A DNA stretch of 33,976 nt from Bacillus proteolyticus (GTDB lineage: Bacteria; Bacillota; Bacilli; Bacillales; Bacillaceae_G), in assembly GCF_001884065.1 (NCBI RefSeq), contig NZ_MACH01000070.1:1-33976 (forward strand). The letters run 5' to 3'. A program made the translations under genes and the position numbers. Of the stretch, positions 23,030 to 31,855 are shown one piece after another (position 1 is the stretch's first letter; the number at the start of each line of letters is the position of its first letter). Below the pieces are notes generated by a model that had not been told where the DNA came from, did no database searches, and was given only the letters and a program-made list of their open reading frames with translations.

Positions 23030-24073
23030 ATGAGAGACTTTTTTGATGATAAGTATAAAAATATTGAATTAAAAAGGAGGTTAATAAATTTAATAAGTGA
23101 AATTAGCGAATTCAAAGGAAAATTAGCTGCTTATCAGGAACAAAACCCTGACATATTTAATAGTTTAGAAAGAACTATACCACTACATTACATAAAAAAT
23201 TTCACAACTATTTATGAGGATATAAAAGTTCCTAATAAAAGATTAAAAGAACTTATTTTAGATGATATAGTACCTCAAAATATTTCGGAAGATGCTATTT
23301 TTTGTTATTATCAAACACTTTCTTTTGTACATAAAAACTCCTGTACTTTATTAATCAATCCAGCAACTATACAGGAATTACATTTTCAACTAATACATTA
23401 CATTACCTCTGACAGTGCCAAATGGCGTGAAAAACCTTTTATTATTCCAGGTATTCCAGAACATGGAATGCACTTGAATAGTTACCGCATTCTTCCGCAT
23501 GAACTTATTCCACAGTTTATGAAGCAATTATGTGATCAATACAACTCATTAAATACTAGTAAAGGGCTACATTCGCTTTTATTAATAGCTCGTTTTATAT
23601 TAAATTTTTATTGCATAGTCCCTTTCAATCAAGGTAATGGCAGGCTGGCATTTATGTTAATGCAATTGTTGTTAATTAAGAGCGGACATACATTTGTAAA
23701 ATATGTATGTTTGGATAAATATATTAAGAAAAATGAATCTGATTATTACAATTCGATTTATAAATCTTCGGTGAATTGGTACTGCGAGGAACATAATATT
23801 AGCTTTTGGTTAAAAACGTTTTTAACAATTATATTAGAGGCTTACAAAGATCTTCATAACACAGTTCTAGATTCTATATGTAAACATACTAAAGTTGAGA
23901 GAATTCAGGATTTTATACTTAAACAAAAACAACCCTTTACTAAGGAGAGTATTCGTAACACTTATCCAGACATTGCAGAGAGTACAATCAGTAAGGCTTT
24001 AAATTCCTTGCAATTGTTTGGCCATATTAAGCTAGTTACAAAAGGGAGAAACGCAAAGTGGACTAAAGTTTGA
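23030..24073 (+). CDS. Fic-fold protein with degenerate active site and C-terminal winged helix
   Basis: 347 residues. The N-terminal helices include FTTIYEDIKVPNKRLKELI, where TTIYE fits the inhibitory (S/T)xxxE motif. The Fic core is at about 105-265. The active-site loop reads IVPFNQGNGRLAF where HPFxxGNGRxxR (HxFx(D/E)GNGRxxR) is expected. The catalytic His is Val, the metal-binding Asp/Glu is Gln and the last Arg is Phe, while GNGR is kept. The C-terminal 60 residues (VERIQDFILKQKQPFTKESI onward) form a winged helix. Family members AMPylate proteins; this one probably cannot by the usual mechanism. ATG follows GGGGGAA. No antitoxin gene is adjacent. Confidence 0.8.
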   Translation: MRDFFDDKYKNIELKRRLINLISEISEFKGKLAAYQEQNPDIFNSLERTIPLHYIKNFTTIYEDIKVPNKRLKELILDDIVPQNISEDAIFCYYQTLSFVHKNSCTLLINPATIQELHFQLIHYITSDSAKWREKPFIIPGIPEHGMHLNSYRILPHELIPQFMKQLCDQYNSLNTSKGLHSLLLIARFILNFYCIVPFNQGNGRLAFMLMQLLLIKSGHTFVKYVCLDKYIKKNESDYYNSIYKSSVNWYCEEHNISFWLKTFLTIILEAYKDLHNTVLDSICKHTKVERIQDFILKQKQPFTKESIRNTYPDIAESTISKALNSLQLFGHIKLVTKGRNAKWTKV

Positions 24074-24194
24074 CCATACTTTTAAAACTCTTACGGTTCA
24101 AAAATTCAATTATAACTTTATCAATGATTTTCATGACTTTGGACTCAAATTCATTGAATTTCATTTTAATTTTAGGCTATTATTACTACAAAAC

Positions 24195-24240
24195 ATTTTA
24201 TAGGAAAAGGTAAGTTTTCCTCCACCTTTTCCTATAAAAT
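24195..24240. terminator. Strong bidirectional terminator after the Fic-fold gene
   Basis: Perfect 17-bp arms (24195-24211, 24224-24240; ATTTTATAGGAAAAGGT and complement) with a 12-base loop. Confidence 0.75.
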
Positions 24241-24691
24241 TATTATATTTAAACACAGAAAATTTGTCGGAAAAAGTCGTATTTTAATATTTTTTCTTTA
24301 TTTTCTGGTTGTAAACGTTTCAATTTCATGTTACCATCTTAATCAAACAATAGATGGTAATAAAAATGAAAGTATTTCTTTCCCTTAGAAACATATAAAC
24401 GTACGGTAATATCAAGAAAATAAGGCCAAAGAAATATTTGATACCTACTAAAATAACCAATAGGAATTTTGCACGTTATTTTTTCTGTTAATTCTGAAAA
24501 AATCATTTTGTCCCTAAACAAAATTTGTTAGCGTCCAAAATTCAAATACACTAAAGCACCCAAATAAATGTAATGTCCTTTTTAATCGAGCATTAAGGTA
24601 TGAAAAAAGAATTCTTCCTACAAAAATTCAGCTGATTAACTTAAAGACATTTAAATTACTACCTTAATTGCCTTCTATTGTTGAGAAAATA
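24241..24691. other. AT-rich DNA before the IS6-family element, nothing recognised
   Basis: A 60-codon minus-strand frame at 24339-24521 has no ribosome site and no recognisable motif. Confidence 0.4.
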
Positions 24692-25502
24692 GGTTGTGTT
24701 GCAAAGTTAAAAAAACATACACTTGTTTACAAAATAAGGTTATAGTTTAAGCAGTTATGAATAATTGCTGTAGTTCATTGTACGTCGAAAAAACGAAGTT
24801 TGGTTGGTGCAAACTTCGTTTTCGTTTATATAGCGCATGGATGGTTTCAATACCTTTCAAGGTACGTGAAGCATGGCGAAGAGTTTGAAATCCAGAAGAT
24901 TTGACAAAGCGCCGCTTTACATGTCGATGATCTTGTTCAATCAGGTTATTGAGGTGCTTGACGGTACAATGTTTCGTACTTCCTTAAAAGCCGTTCTTTT
25001 TCAGTTTTTCGAACGCACAAAGTAAGGCGGGAGCCTTGTCTGTAGTAAGAACCGTTGGTTCTCCAAAGGTTTTGACGAGTCGTTTCATAAACATATAAGC
25101 CGCTTGATGATCGCGTGTTTTACGAATTTGAAAATCAAGCGTATGTCCATCGTTATCCACTGCACGATATAGATAGCACCATTCTCCTTTGACTTTGATA
25201 TAGGTTTCATCTAAATGCCATAATAATTGAGCAGTTTTATTTTTCTTTTTCCAGATTTGATAAATCAAATTGCCATATTCATGGACCCAACGCATGATTG
25301 TTGTAGGGTGCACGGAAATTCCTCGTTCCCGTAGGATTTCAGATACATCACGATAGCTTAAAGAAAAACGACAGTAATAGCCAACGGCTACCAAAATAAT
25401 ATCTTTTTTGAATTGTTTTCCTTTAAAATAGCCCATACATGATGCTCCTCAAATCATTTTCCTTACATTTTAACTTCGCTTAGAAATCTTTGCAACACAA
25501 CC
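24692..25502 (-). mobile_element. IS6-family (IS240/IS26-like) insertion sequence, 811 bp, inactive
   Basis: Perfect 15-bp terminal inverted repeats GGTTGTGTTGCAAAG (24692-24706) and its complement at 25488-25502 bound a single transposase frame. Size and ends are typical of IS6-family elements of the B. cereus group. The eight flanking bases (AGAAAATA left, CCGATGCG right) are not a duplication, so the flanks have been exchanged since insertion. Confidence 0.88.
24747..25436 (-). pseudogene. IS6-family transposase with an internal stop
   Basis: About 229 codons. The N-terminal helix-turn-helix (YRDVSEILRERGISVHPTTI) is followed by the first catalytic Asp in WHLDETYIKVKGEW and the second in VLTTDKAPAL. 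A TAA at 24984-24986 follows KKNGF. The same frame then runs on with HCTVKHLNNLIEQDHRHVKR, holding the third catalytic residue Glu, and continues through FVKSSGFQTLRHASRTLKGI to the stop at 24747. The stop removes the DDE glutamate, so the protein is inactive unless read through. Confidence 0.88.
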
Positions 25503-25665
25503 CCGATGCGCTTCGTTAAGAGGCGTGCTAGCTTCTGGTTTATCTATTATGACTTAAGTAGTTTAGTTGGCAATTATTTTTATGAAAATTTAAAACTAAC
25601 CTAAAAAGGCTTGTAGCAGATACTATCACTTTTTCAAATCAATACAAGATTAATTGGAATTTGCT

Positions 25666-27456
25666 TCATTTATGCTTTTCTAAAAATTTGATTATACGAC
25701 GATATACATGTATCTCATTTTCTTTCTTTGAAAATCCATGTCCCTCATCGTCTAGTACAAGGTATTCTACATCCACCGCTTTATCCTTAAGAGCTTGGAA
25801 AATTCGATCCGACTCCGATTTTACAACTCGAGGGTCATTTGCCCCTTGTATGATAAGAAGCGGTTTATTCATTTGATGTAAATATGTGATTGGCGAATCT
25901 TTTCTAAGCTTATCTTTGTCTTTCTTAACATCACCAATTAAATTAACTGCAAGTGGCTTCCAATTCTCAGGCATAGATTCTATAAAACTAAATAAATCAC
26001 TAGGGCCAAAAATATCTACGGCTGCACGGAAATACTCTGAATGACGCCCGTAGAGTAATAAAGTCATATACCCTCCATAACTACCGCCCACAACGAATAA
26101 TTTATTAGGAGTTGAAATACCCTGCTTAAATAGCCATTCTATTCCTGCTACACAATCTAATCGAGGGGCTTCTCCCCAATCACCTTCAATCATTTTCGTA
26201 AATGTTGAACCATACCTTGTACTACCTCTAAAGTTTGGAGCGAAAATAGTATAACCTTGCCCTAATAAATATTGAAACATTGCTCTGAACTTTTTCGTCT
26301 CAGCACTTTGTGGACCACCATGAGGCCAGAATATAGTATATCCATTTTGCACTCCTTTTTTAGCTTGGAATAACAATGCTTCTATGATTAACCCATCAAA
26401 CGAAGAATACGTAACAACATCAGGCTCCACAAGAGTATCTTCTGAAAGCCCAACTACATGGTTTCTAGTCAAAGCTATCCATTCGATACTATCAGACTCC
26501 TTACAGTAGATATTCGCTGTTTTCGTCGCACTTTCACCCAATAAGTATAAGTTTCCAGACTTAGCGACATGAATTTGTTTGATCGTATCTACTGGAGTAT
26601 CTAATAAAGTTAATTCCTGCTTACCCCATTCAAATCTATATAATTTATCTGTAACACCTTTGGCAGTAACAATGTAACAAGTTGCTGATCCTGGGTGCCA
26701 TTTTATATCAGATATGTCTTCACCTTCTATTTTGCAAATTGGCTTGAATTTCTTTTCATTCAAATCAAAAGAAGCTACATAGGAAAACTCCTCTTCATAA
26801 TTTGTAACAAAAATCACTGTATTTTCATCGACATAACAAACGGATGCTATGGTGTGCTCTAGCTCGCTGGAAGGTACTATACAAATGAATTCTTCTCCAC
26901 TTTTCACATATCCTACATTATATGTATTACTATATGACTTTAAGACAATGTAATTTGTTTCATTCGGGCTCACTGCCTCCACATATGTAGGTGTCTCTGT
27001 ACCGGTAAACAGGAGAGTATCTTCTTTTGTACGTATATTATAACAACGTGAGTTTAAGAACCTTGGGTTATCTTTACTTGTGACATAGTATAGTCTTTCT
27101 CCATCCGCTGTTAAATGCACATAATAATCTTTTTCTTTCTCTCCTGCCGGAATCAACTCAAGCAATTCTCCACCCACTGGTTTCAATGCATAAATATGAT
27201 AGTTTTCATCTCCATCTTTATCAAATCCAGCTAAAATAAATCTATTCGAGGGATCTATTTTAATAAAATTACTTGGTTGATTACAATATGTTAAGGGATA
27301 AGGGTATAAATTAGGTAAATCTATCGACCATAAATTAAAATGCCCATTTAAGTTTGTATTGAAAAGTAATCTTCTTTCATCTTCACTCACCGTAAAATCA
27401 CTAATACTATATGACCTGAAAAATTGCTCAGCATTTTCTTTCGGAAATTGAATCAT
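25666..27456 (-). CDS. S9 family (prolyl oligopeptidase-like) serine peptidase
   Basis: 596 residues, no signal peptide. The N-terminal 330 residues form a beta-propeller of WD40/TolB-like repeats. The C-terminal alpha/beta hydrolase has GGSYGGYMTLLLYGRHSEYF (GxSxGG nucleophile), Asp in QGANDPRVVKSESDR and His in DDEGHGFSKKENE. The triad order and length fit cytoplasmic acylaminoacyl-peptidase/oligopeptidase members that cleave short peptides. GGAGG precedes ATG. It is a single-gene unit with a possible terminator near 27597-27638 belonging to another transcript. The IS6 element ends about 160 bp after its stop. Confidence 0.88.
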   Translation of the reverse strand: MIQFPKENAEQFFRSYSISDFTVSEDERRLLFNTNLNGHFNLWSIDLPNLYPYPLTYCNQPSNFIKIDPSNRFILAGFDKDGDENYHIYALKPVGGELLELIPAGEKEKDYYVHLTADGERLYYVTSKDNPRFLNSRCYNIRTKEDTLLFTGTETPTYVEAVSPNETNYIVLKSYSNTYNVGYVKSGEEFICIVPSSELEHTIASVCYVDENTVIFVTNYEEEFSYVASFDLNEKKFKPICKIEGEDISDIKWHPGSATCYIVTAKGVTDKLYRFEWGKQELTLLDTPVDTIKQIHVAKSGNLYLLGESATKTANIYCKESDSIEWIALTRNHVVGLSEDTLVEPDVVTYSSFDGLIIEALLFQAKKGVQNGYTIFWPHGGPQSAETKKFRAMFQYLLGQGYTIFAPNFRGSTRYGSTFTKMIEGDWGEAPRLDCVAGIEWLFKQGISTPNKLFVVGGSYGGYMTLLLYGRHSEYFRAAVDIFGPSDLFSFIESMPENWKPLAVNLIGDVKKDKDKLRKDSPITYLHQMNKPLLIIQGANDPRVVKSESDRIFQALKDKAVDVEYLVLDDEGHGFSKKENEIHVYRRIIKFLEKHK

Positions 27457-27596
27457 ATTACATCCTCCATCCTATTTTGCATTAGAAAATTCAGAAATAA
27501 ATATATATTATTATTCGCCGTTCCCATATATACCCCTTTTGACTTTCATTAAGTTCACTTTTATTTTCTAGTCACACTCTCATATGAATAGCATAA

Positions 27597-27638
27597 AAAG
27601 AAAGGGCAAGTTCTCACAGTAAGAGTTTGCTCTTTCTT
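27597..27638. terminator. Hairpin, possible terminator
   Basis: AAGAAAGGGCAA pairs with TTGCTCTTTCTT using one G.U on the plus strand; the T-run is broken. Confidence 0.4.
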
Positions 27639-27750
27639 GTATATTTAGAATATAATTATATTCTTTTATAATGTATCATAGATTTATATAGTAAGGTTTA
27701 AAACACCTAATAGAAAATATATTTGATTAAATAAGAAAGGAGGGGTAGTT

Positions 27751-27942
27751 ATGTTGAAACAAGGATGGAGTAAGTTTAAACGTAAGTGTAAATCCCCTAA
27801 AGACTGTTTACGAAAAGCTTTAGACTTTATTTTTAGCGAAATCATATGGGATTCTATTTCCAAAGTTTTCCTTAAACTGTTATGGGCGTTTAAAGGTATG
27901 GGAAAAGGTTTGAAACGCCTAATAGATAGCATATTTACATAA
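27751..27942 (+). CDS. Small strongly cationic amphipathic peptide, 63 residues
   Basis: The ribosome site GAAAGGAGGGG is excellent and seven bases before ATG. The peptide starts MLKQGWSKFKRKCKSP, has two Cys at 13 and 19, and continues with amphipathic helices such as FIFSEIIWDSISKVF and LKLLWAFKGMGKGLKRL. Counts by eye are about 15 Lys/Arg against 5 Asp/Glu, with three Trp. There is no signal peptide or double-Gly leader. The composition resembles leaderless class II bacteriocins (aureocin A53-like) but no family is recognised. A terminator follows, and a small two-helix membrane protein lies convergent beyond it. Transporter genes are absent nearby. Confidence 0.55.
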   Translation: MLKQGWSKFKRKCKSPKDCLRKALDFIFSEIIWDSISKVFLKLLWAFKGMGKGLKRLIDSIFT

Positions 27943-27993
27943 TTTTCGTTATTGGAAGTATACTTAAGACCATCTTTAACTTAATAGGAGTCT

Positions 27994-28030
27994 AAAAAGT
28001 CCTCTAGTTTGTTTAACTGGAGGACTTTTT
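27994..28030. terminator. Bidirectional terminator between two convergent small genes
   Basis: AAAAAGTCCTC (27994-28004) with GAGGACTTTTT (28020-28030) and inner AGTT/AACT pairing. Confidence 0.8.
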
Positions 28031-28044
28031 ATCACTTTTTTGTT

Positions 28045-28227
28045 TTATTTTTTCTCACTAATTTTAAGCCGTTTTGCATTTATGAAAAATGCGCTTCCAA
28101 TTATGAATATAACGGAAGAGATATACATTGTTATCCCTGAGTATTTATTATCGAATATTGTAATATCAAGTAAATTAATGAACATTATCAATATAAGTGA
28201 TATGTACAATCCATTAATATATTTCAC
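28045..28227 (-). CDS. Small membrane protein with two predicted helices
   Basis: 60 residues from GTG at 28225-28227, preceded by GGGGGG at a six-base gap. Helix one is YISLILIMFINLLDITIF, then a short loop (DNKYSG), and helix two is MYISSVIFIIGSAFFI with a basic tail NAKRLKISEKK. Two-helix hairpin proteins of this size include bacteriocin immunity proteins and toxin-like or signalling peptides, but I recognise no family. It is convergent with the cationic peptide gene and shares its terminator. A GTG start and lack of known relatives keep this tentative. Confidence 0.45.
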   Translation of the reverse strand: MKYINGLYISLILIMFINLLDITIFDNKYSGITMYISSVIFIIGSAFFINAKRLKISEKK

Positions 28228-28438
28228 TTATGCCCCCCTTTTACTATATTTTTTTTCTTTTCTTTTTCATCTCTTTTTTTCGGTAACTCCTATGTGATAA
28301 ATAGTGGTTTCTAAAGGCATTATTTATTACATCCTTTTTCCCTATTTTACCATTTGAGAGAGGTGATATGTTGTATGATTTTAGTTGTATATTGTATACA
28401 TGATCAGTTAACATAACGTCTCATTATCAGCAGCGAAG
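28228..28438. other. Pyrimidine-rich leader and intergenic DNA
   Basis: A long T/C tract at 28229-28284 lies upstream of the small membrane protein (purine-rich on its strand). No gene is seen beyond an 11-codon frame at 28369 with a GAGAGGTGAT ribosome site. Confidence 0.35.
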
Positions 28439-28480
28439 AAAAAGACGAATCCCTACTCTCACAAGGGAATCGTCTTTTTT
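28439..28480. terminator. Terminator hairpin with one mismatch
   Basis: AAAGACGAATCCCT pairs with AGGGAATCGTCTTT except one A.A, followed by TTTTTT. Flanking A- and T-runs allow either direction. Confidence 0.6.
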
Positions 28481-28601
28481 GGGGTAGCGTCACATTGCTA
28501 TCTAGCTAAGAAATACAAATACCTCCAAAACGAGAAAATGTACATTTTTTTAGTTTTGGAGGTTATAAAATCCTTAAGTTGATGGGCATGTGGCGGTACC
28601 C
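28481..28601. mobile_element. MITE-like element with IS231-type terminal repeats
   Basis: About 120 bp. The left end (GGGTAGCGTCACATTGC, 28482-28510) is an imperfect inverted repeat (21 of 29 positions) of the right end (TTGATGGGCATGTGGCG to ACCC, 28573-28601). A perfect inner hairpin pairs ACCTCCAAAAC (28521-28531) with GTTTTGGAGGT (28553-28563). The right-end core TTGATGGGCATG also ends the IS231-like element at 326-337. No gene is carried. It abuts the truncated TetR gene. Confidence 0.55.
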
Positions 28602-28988
28602 TATGCCCATGTGCAGGGACATCAAATAGATTTTTCGAAACTCGAGGAAGTTTTACAATCGATATTTGAGTGTATGGTAAAACATGCAGACTTTTATAAA
28701 ACCATGTTTGGGCCTCATGGCATTCATGATTTCAACCTACAAATGCAGCAGACTATTATGGATAATCTTGAACGAAATTACATTGAGCTTAAAATTGGAG
28801 AACATGACTCAGATATTCCAAAGGATATGGTATTACGTTTCTTCACTTCCTGTGTTGTTGGGATGGCAATTTGGTGGCTTCAAAATGACATGAAATATTC
28901 ACCAAAATATACTGCACAACAGTTAGTGAAGCTTATGACTAAAGGACCCTTTTGTGCAGTAGGTTTTACTTTTTTTAATGAGCGCTAG
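28590..28988 (+). pseudogene. TetR-family regulator lacking its DNA-binding domain
   Basis: The frame from GTG 28590 starts inside the MITE end and reads IDFSKLEEVLQSIFECMVKH, ADFYKTMFGPHGIHDFN, and VVGMAIWWLQNDMKYSPKY. This is the TetR_C_8 ligand-binding domain. The N-terminal helix-turn-helix (about 60-70 residues) is missing, replaced by element sequence. The remaining 120 residues could dimerise but not bind DNA. No ribosome site precedes GTG. The target genes of the ancestral regulator are not evident. Confidence 0.75.
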
Positions 28989-29033
28989 AAAGAGCAACTA
29001 TACCAGGAATTGCAAAGGGTTCTGGTGCAAAAA

Positions 29034-29080
29034 TAATCATCTTTGAAAAAATCAATAAATGATTTTTTCAAAGATGATTA
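29034..29080. terminator. 21-bp perfect hairpin between TetR relic and lipoprotein gene
   Basis: Arms 29034-29054 and 29060-29080 are fully complementary with a five-base loop (ATAAA). The A6/T6 blocks sit inside the stem. It probably ends both converging transcripts. Confidence 0.65.
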
Positions 29081-29117
29081 ATATGTTCTAAACTTTTATT
29101 CTATATAAAAGTAATTT

Positions 29118-29849
29118 TTACTTTTCTGTAATATTTACAAATTCAACGGCTCCCTTACCCTCAGTACCTAAAGCCGTATTCACTTTATCTATTTCCTTAC
29201 TTAATTCTGGTGCTTTCCCTTGATTGAGTAAATTAAGATTCCCAAAAGATTTATTAAAAGATAGAATCTGTCTAGTTTTTTCTTCCCCATTTATTTCTTT
29301 AAATAATGTATCATCTACAATTAATAGGATTGCGTTGGATCCACCACGATATGGCGCTAGCCATACATCACCTTCGTATTGAGTACTCATTTTTTTCCCA
29401 TCATATGTTATTTCTTTTAAGTCCTTATATTCTTTATTTGCAAATAAGATAATTTCATCTTTTTTTCTTTTTGGTAAAGAGGCAATAGGGACTGAAGATG
29501 TGAGCCCACTATTATTATCCCTTTCACGTATAAGCCCCTTTTTATTCATTTTTTCAGCAGTTGTTCTGCTTATAAATAGTAAATTACTAGGAGTATCCCC
29601 AAATTGTGTCGGGAGCTTTATGTTGAGTTTGTTATTATCTATGCTCCCCTCTTTTATTTTGAATTGCTCTTGTGATATGGTTATATCTTTGTATAGGTCT
29701 ATTATAGAATTTCTTGTTTGTTCATTTAACTGCTCTACCTCTATTGAAAGCCCATTTGCCGGGGAGTTTTTTGCACCAAAGAATGAACATGCTCCTAACA
29801 AGGTAATCGAAATACCAGCTACTATTAATAACCCAAGTCTTTTTTTCAT
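29118..29849 (-). CDS. Lipoprotein associated with a Bce-type ABC transporter
   Basis: 243 residues. A lipobox signal peptide (LGLLIVAGISITLLGACSFF, Cys 21) predicts a membrane-anchored extracellular protein. The mature part has no domain I recognise; segments such as YEGDVWLAPYRGGSNAILLI suggest a folded beta domain. GGAG is well placed before ATG. It is 32 bp after the permease stop on the same strand, so it is the third gene of the transporter operon. Lipoproteins of this type appear in some B. cereus group peptide-resistance transporters and may help sense or capture the peptide; that role is inferred from position. Confidence 0.75.
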   Translation of the reverse strand: MKKRLGLLIVAGISITLLGACSFFGAKNSPANGLSIEVEQLNEQTRNSIIDLYKDITISQEQFKIKEGSIDNNKLNIKLPTQFGDTPSNLLFISRTTAEKMNKKGLIRERDNNSGLTSSVPIASLPKRKKDEIILFANKEYKDLKEITYDGKKMSTQYEGDVWLAPYRGGSNAILLIVDDTLFKEINGEEKTRQILSFNKSFGNLNLLNQGKAPELSKEIDKVNTALGTEGKGAVEFVNITEK

Positions 29850-29881
29850 CCTATATTCTCCTTCTTTTTATTATTTTTGAA

Positions 29882-31855
29882 TTAAAAAATCGTTTTATAC
29901 ATTTTTTTCAAGTATTGAGAACGAACAAAGTAAAAGTATATAATTTGCAAAACTAAGAAACAAACCAATACTATAACGGAACTACCCAAGACTGAAAAAT
30001 TAGCTAACTTTTGTAAGGCGATAAAAGCAACCGAACTATGTGTAATCGCTATTGAAATTGGTAAAAAGAATAACAATGTAAGTTGACGTGACACAACTTT
30101 CTTTAATTCCGGTTTGCTTAAACCGACCTTTGCTATCATTTTATATTGCTGCTGATTTCGTTCTAAGTCTGTATATAATCGGAAATATAAAAAGCTTGCA
30201 GCAAACGTAAAGAAAACAATGCCTATTAATACACTCATGATGGATGCAAGTCCAAAACCTTGTTTCATCACTATCCATGTAGATATTAAAGAAGAAAATT
30301 TATATTGTTCGTTGTATAATACAGGCTCATGTATACCTTCATTATCTTTCTGAAGAGTAGTCACGATTTTTTCAGCAACTTTTTTCGTGTTCTCCCAATC
30401 CTTCACAATAAAACCATTAATGGTGGATTCACCACGGTAATTCTCTGGATCCACTATCATTTGATTATATACAGCGTCTGGTATAATAATTGTCGTTATG
30501 TTTGTATCTTGTAGTTCTTTTGGCGTTAGTGTTTTATTTACATGCATATCTATTTTTATATTTCTATGCGACAATCGAAAGTTATTTTGATTCGATTTTG
30601 TATTAGCGAATTTTCTTGCAGGTATGACAATACTATCATTTTCATTTTTTAATCTTTCTTTTTCAAAACCAAATGCCTCAGCTAACTTATTATAATCACT
30701 TATTTTTATAACGCTTAATAATACATTACTGTTATAAAGGGTATCTGGAATTTGTTTTATTGAATAAGCTACTTGTTTGAATTTAAACCCACCATTATTG
30801 AGTTCGCTTTCTATTTTTTTTAGATGCTCTTTTTCTAAAGGATTATTATTATTATAGGACTGATAAGAAAATGCAAAGGGACTATTCGATTCAGCCATAG
30901 ATGAGTTACCTAATCCCATACAAGTTCCAACTGCAGTGAAAGCAACGGCAGATATAATAGTGACCATAAAAAACATTTTTGCATTATCTTTTAATTGATA
31001 CACTAAATCTGAGATGGTGAGTATGTTTGTTTTCTTAAAGAAAATATTTTCCCTTTTCTTTAATGCACGTAACACATATACACTGAGCTGTGTAAATAAG
31101 AAGTACGTTCCAAGTACAACAAAGCTCACCCCTGTCGCCATCATGAATAATACATATTTCATATCCTTATATTGAATTGCATTAACACTATGGAATACAC
31201 CCGTATATCCTAATCCAATACAAATAAGTGCGATTAAAGACAGCCAAAAGGATGCTTTGGGTTCAGGCTTTGGCTTTTCTTCTGCTTTTATTAATTCTAC
31301 TAATTGCTCTACATTTACTAGTCGAGAAGTGAAAAGTGAAATAAATAAAAATAATAAGAAGAAAGCTCCAAATGTTATTCCAATAGCTTTAAAGGGCATG
31401 TAAAATGGGAGTCCTTTATCAATCATTAGCAGATTGTTGCTCATAATTAAGATAAACTTAGAGAACGCCATTCCAATTGTAATTCCTGTTAAAATAGAAG
31501 CGATTCCAATTATTGTATTTTCAATAAATATTAATTTATTCAACTGTGAACGTGACATCCCATGTAGCATTAGAATTCCAAAATCTTTTTTTCTTGTTTT
31601 TAAAAATGCACTTACAGAATATAAGATAAAGAAGAATGAGAAGAAAAATATTAACCCCTGCGATATCTGTAATCCTGACTTTGCAAATGTATTGATTGTT
31701 ACACTGGCAGCAAGATCGCCTTGTAAATTAGGATGAAATGCAAGTAATGCATAAGTAAAGAAAATCATAATAGCAAACGTACTACTTAAAAAATGAGCCA
31801 AATATGTTCGTTTACTTCGAATGACGTTATTAAATGCGAACTGTCGAAAAGTCAT
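29882..31855 (-). CDS. BceB-like ABC transporter permease (FtsX domain)
   Basis: About 657 residues. The N-terminus FRQFAFNNVIRSKRTYLAHF followed by FLSSTFAIMIFFTYALLAFH is characteristic of BceB permeases. About ten membrane helices are visible: one, then three, a pair near 200-250, one near 295-315, and three at the end. A large extracellular domain of about 200 residues lies at 320-525, where Bce-type permeases contact peptide antibiotics. ATG at 31853-31855 is chosen because AGGAGGA is correctly spaced for it and too close to the ATG at 31861. It overlaps the ATPase gene by 26 bp. These permeases also activate a BceS-type kinase. Confidence 0.88.
   Translation of the reverse strand: MTFRQFAFNNVIRSKRTYLAHFLSSTFAIMIFFTYALLAFHPNLQGDLAASVTINTFAKSGLQISQGLIFFFSFFFILYSVSAFLKTRKKDFGILMLHGMSRSQLNKLIFIENTIIGIASILTGITIGMAFSKFILIMSNNLLMIDKGLPFYMPFKAIGITFGAFFLLFLFISLFTSRLVNVEQLVELIKAEEKPKPEPKASFWLSLIALICIGLGYTGVFHSVNAIQYKDMKYVLFMMATGVSFVVLGTYFLFTQLSVYVLRALKKRENIFFKKTNILTISDLVYQLKDNAKMFFMVTIISAVAFTAVGTCMGLGNSSMAESNSPFAFSYQSYNNNNPLEKEHLKKIESELNNGGFKFKQVAYSIKQIPDTLYNSNVLLSVIKISDYNKLAEAFGFEKERLKNENDSIVIPARKFANTKSNQNNFRLSHRNIKIDMHVNKTLTPKELQDTNITTIIIPDAVYNQMIVDPENYRGESTINGFIVKDWENTKKVAEKIVTTLQKDNEGIHEPVLYNEQYKFSSLISTWIVMKQGFGLASIMSVLIGIVFFTFAASFLYFRLYTDLERNQQQYKMIAKVGLSKPELKKVVSRQLTLLFFLPISIAITHSSVAFIALQKLANFSVLGSSVIVLVCFLVLQIIYFYFVRSQYLKKMYKTIF

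Noticed and set aside
27684-27932. 82-codon minus-strand frame opposite the cationic peptide gene
   Set aside because: Shadow of the plus-strand gene, which has the far better ribosome site.
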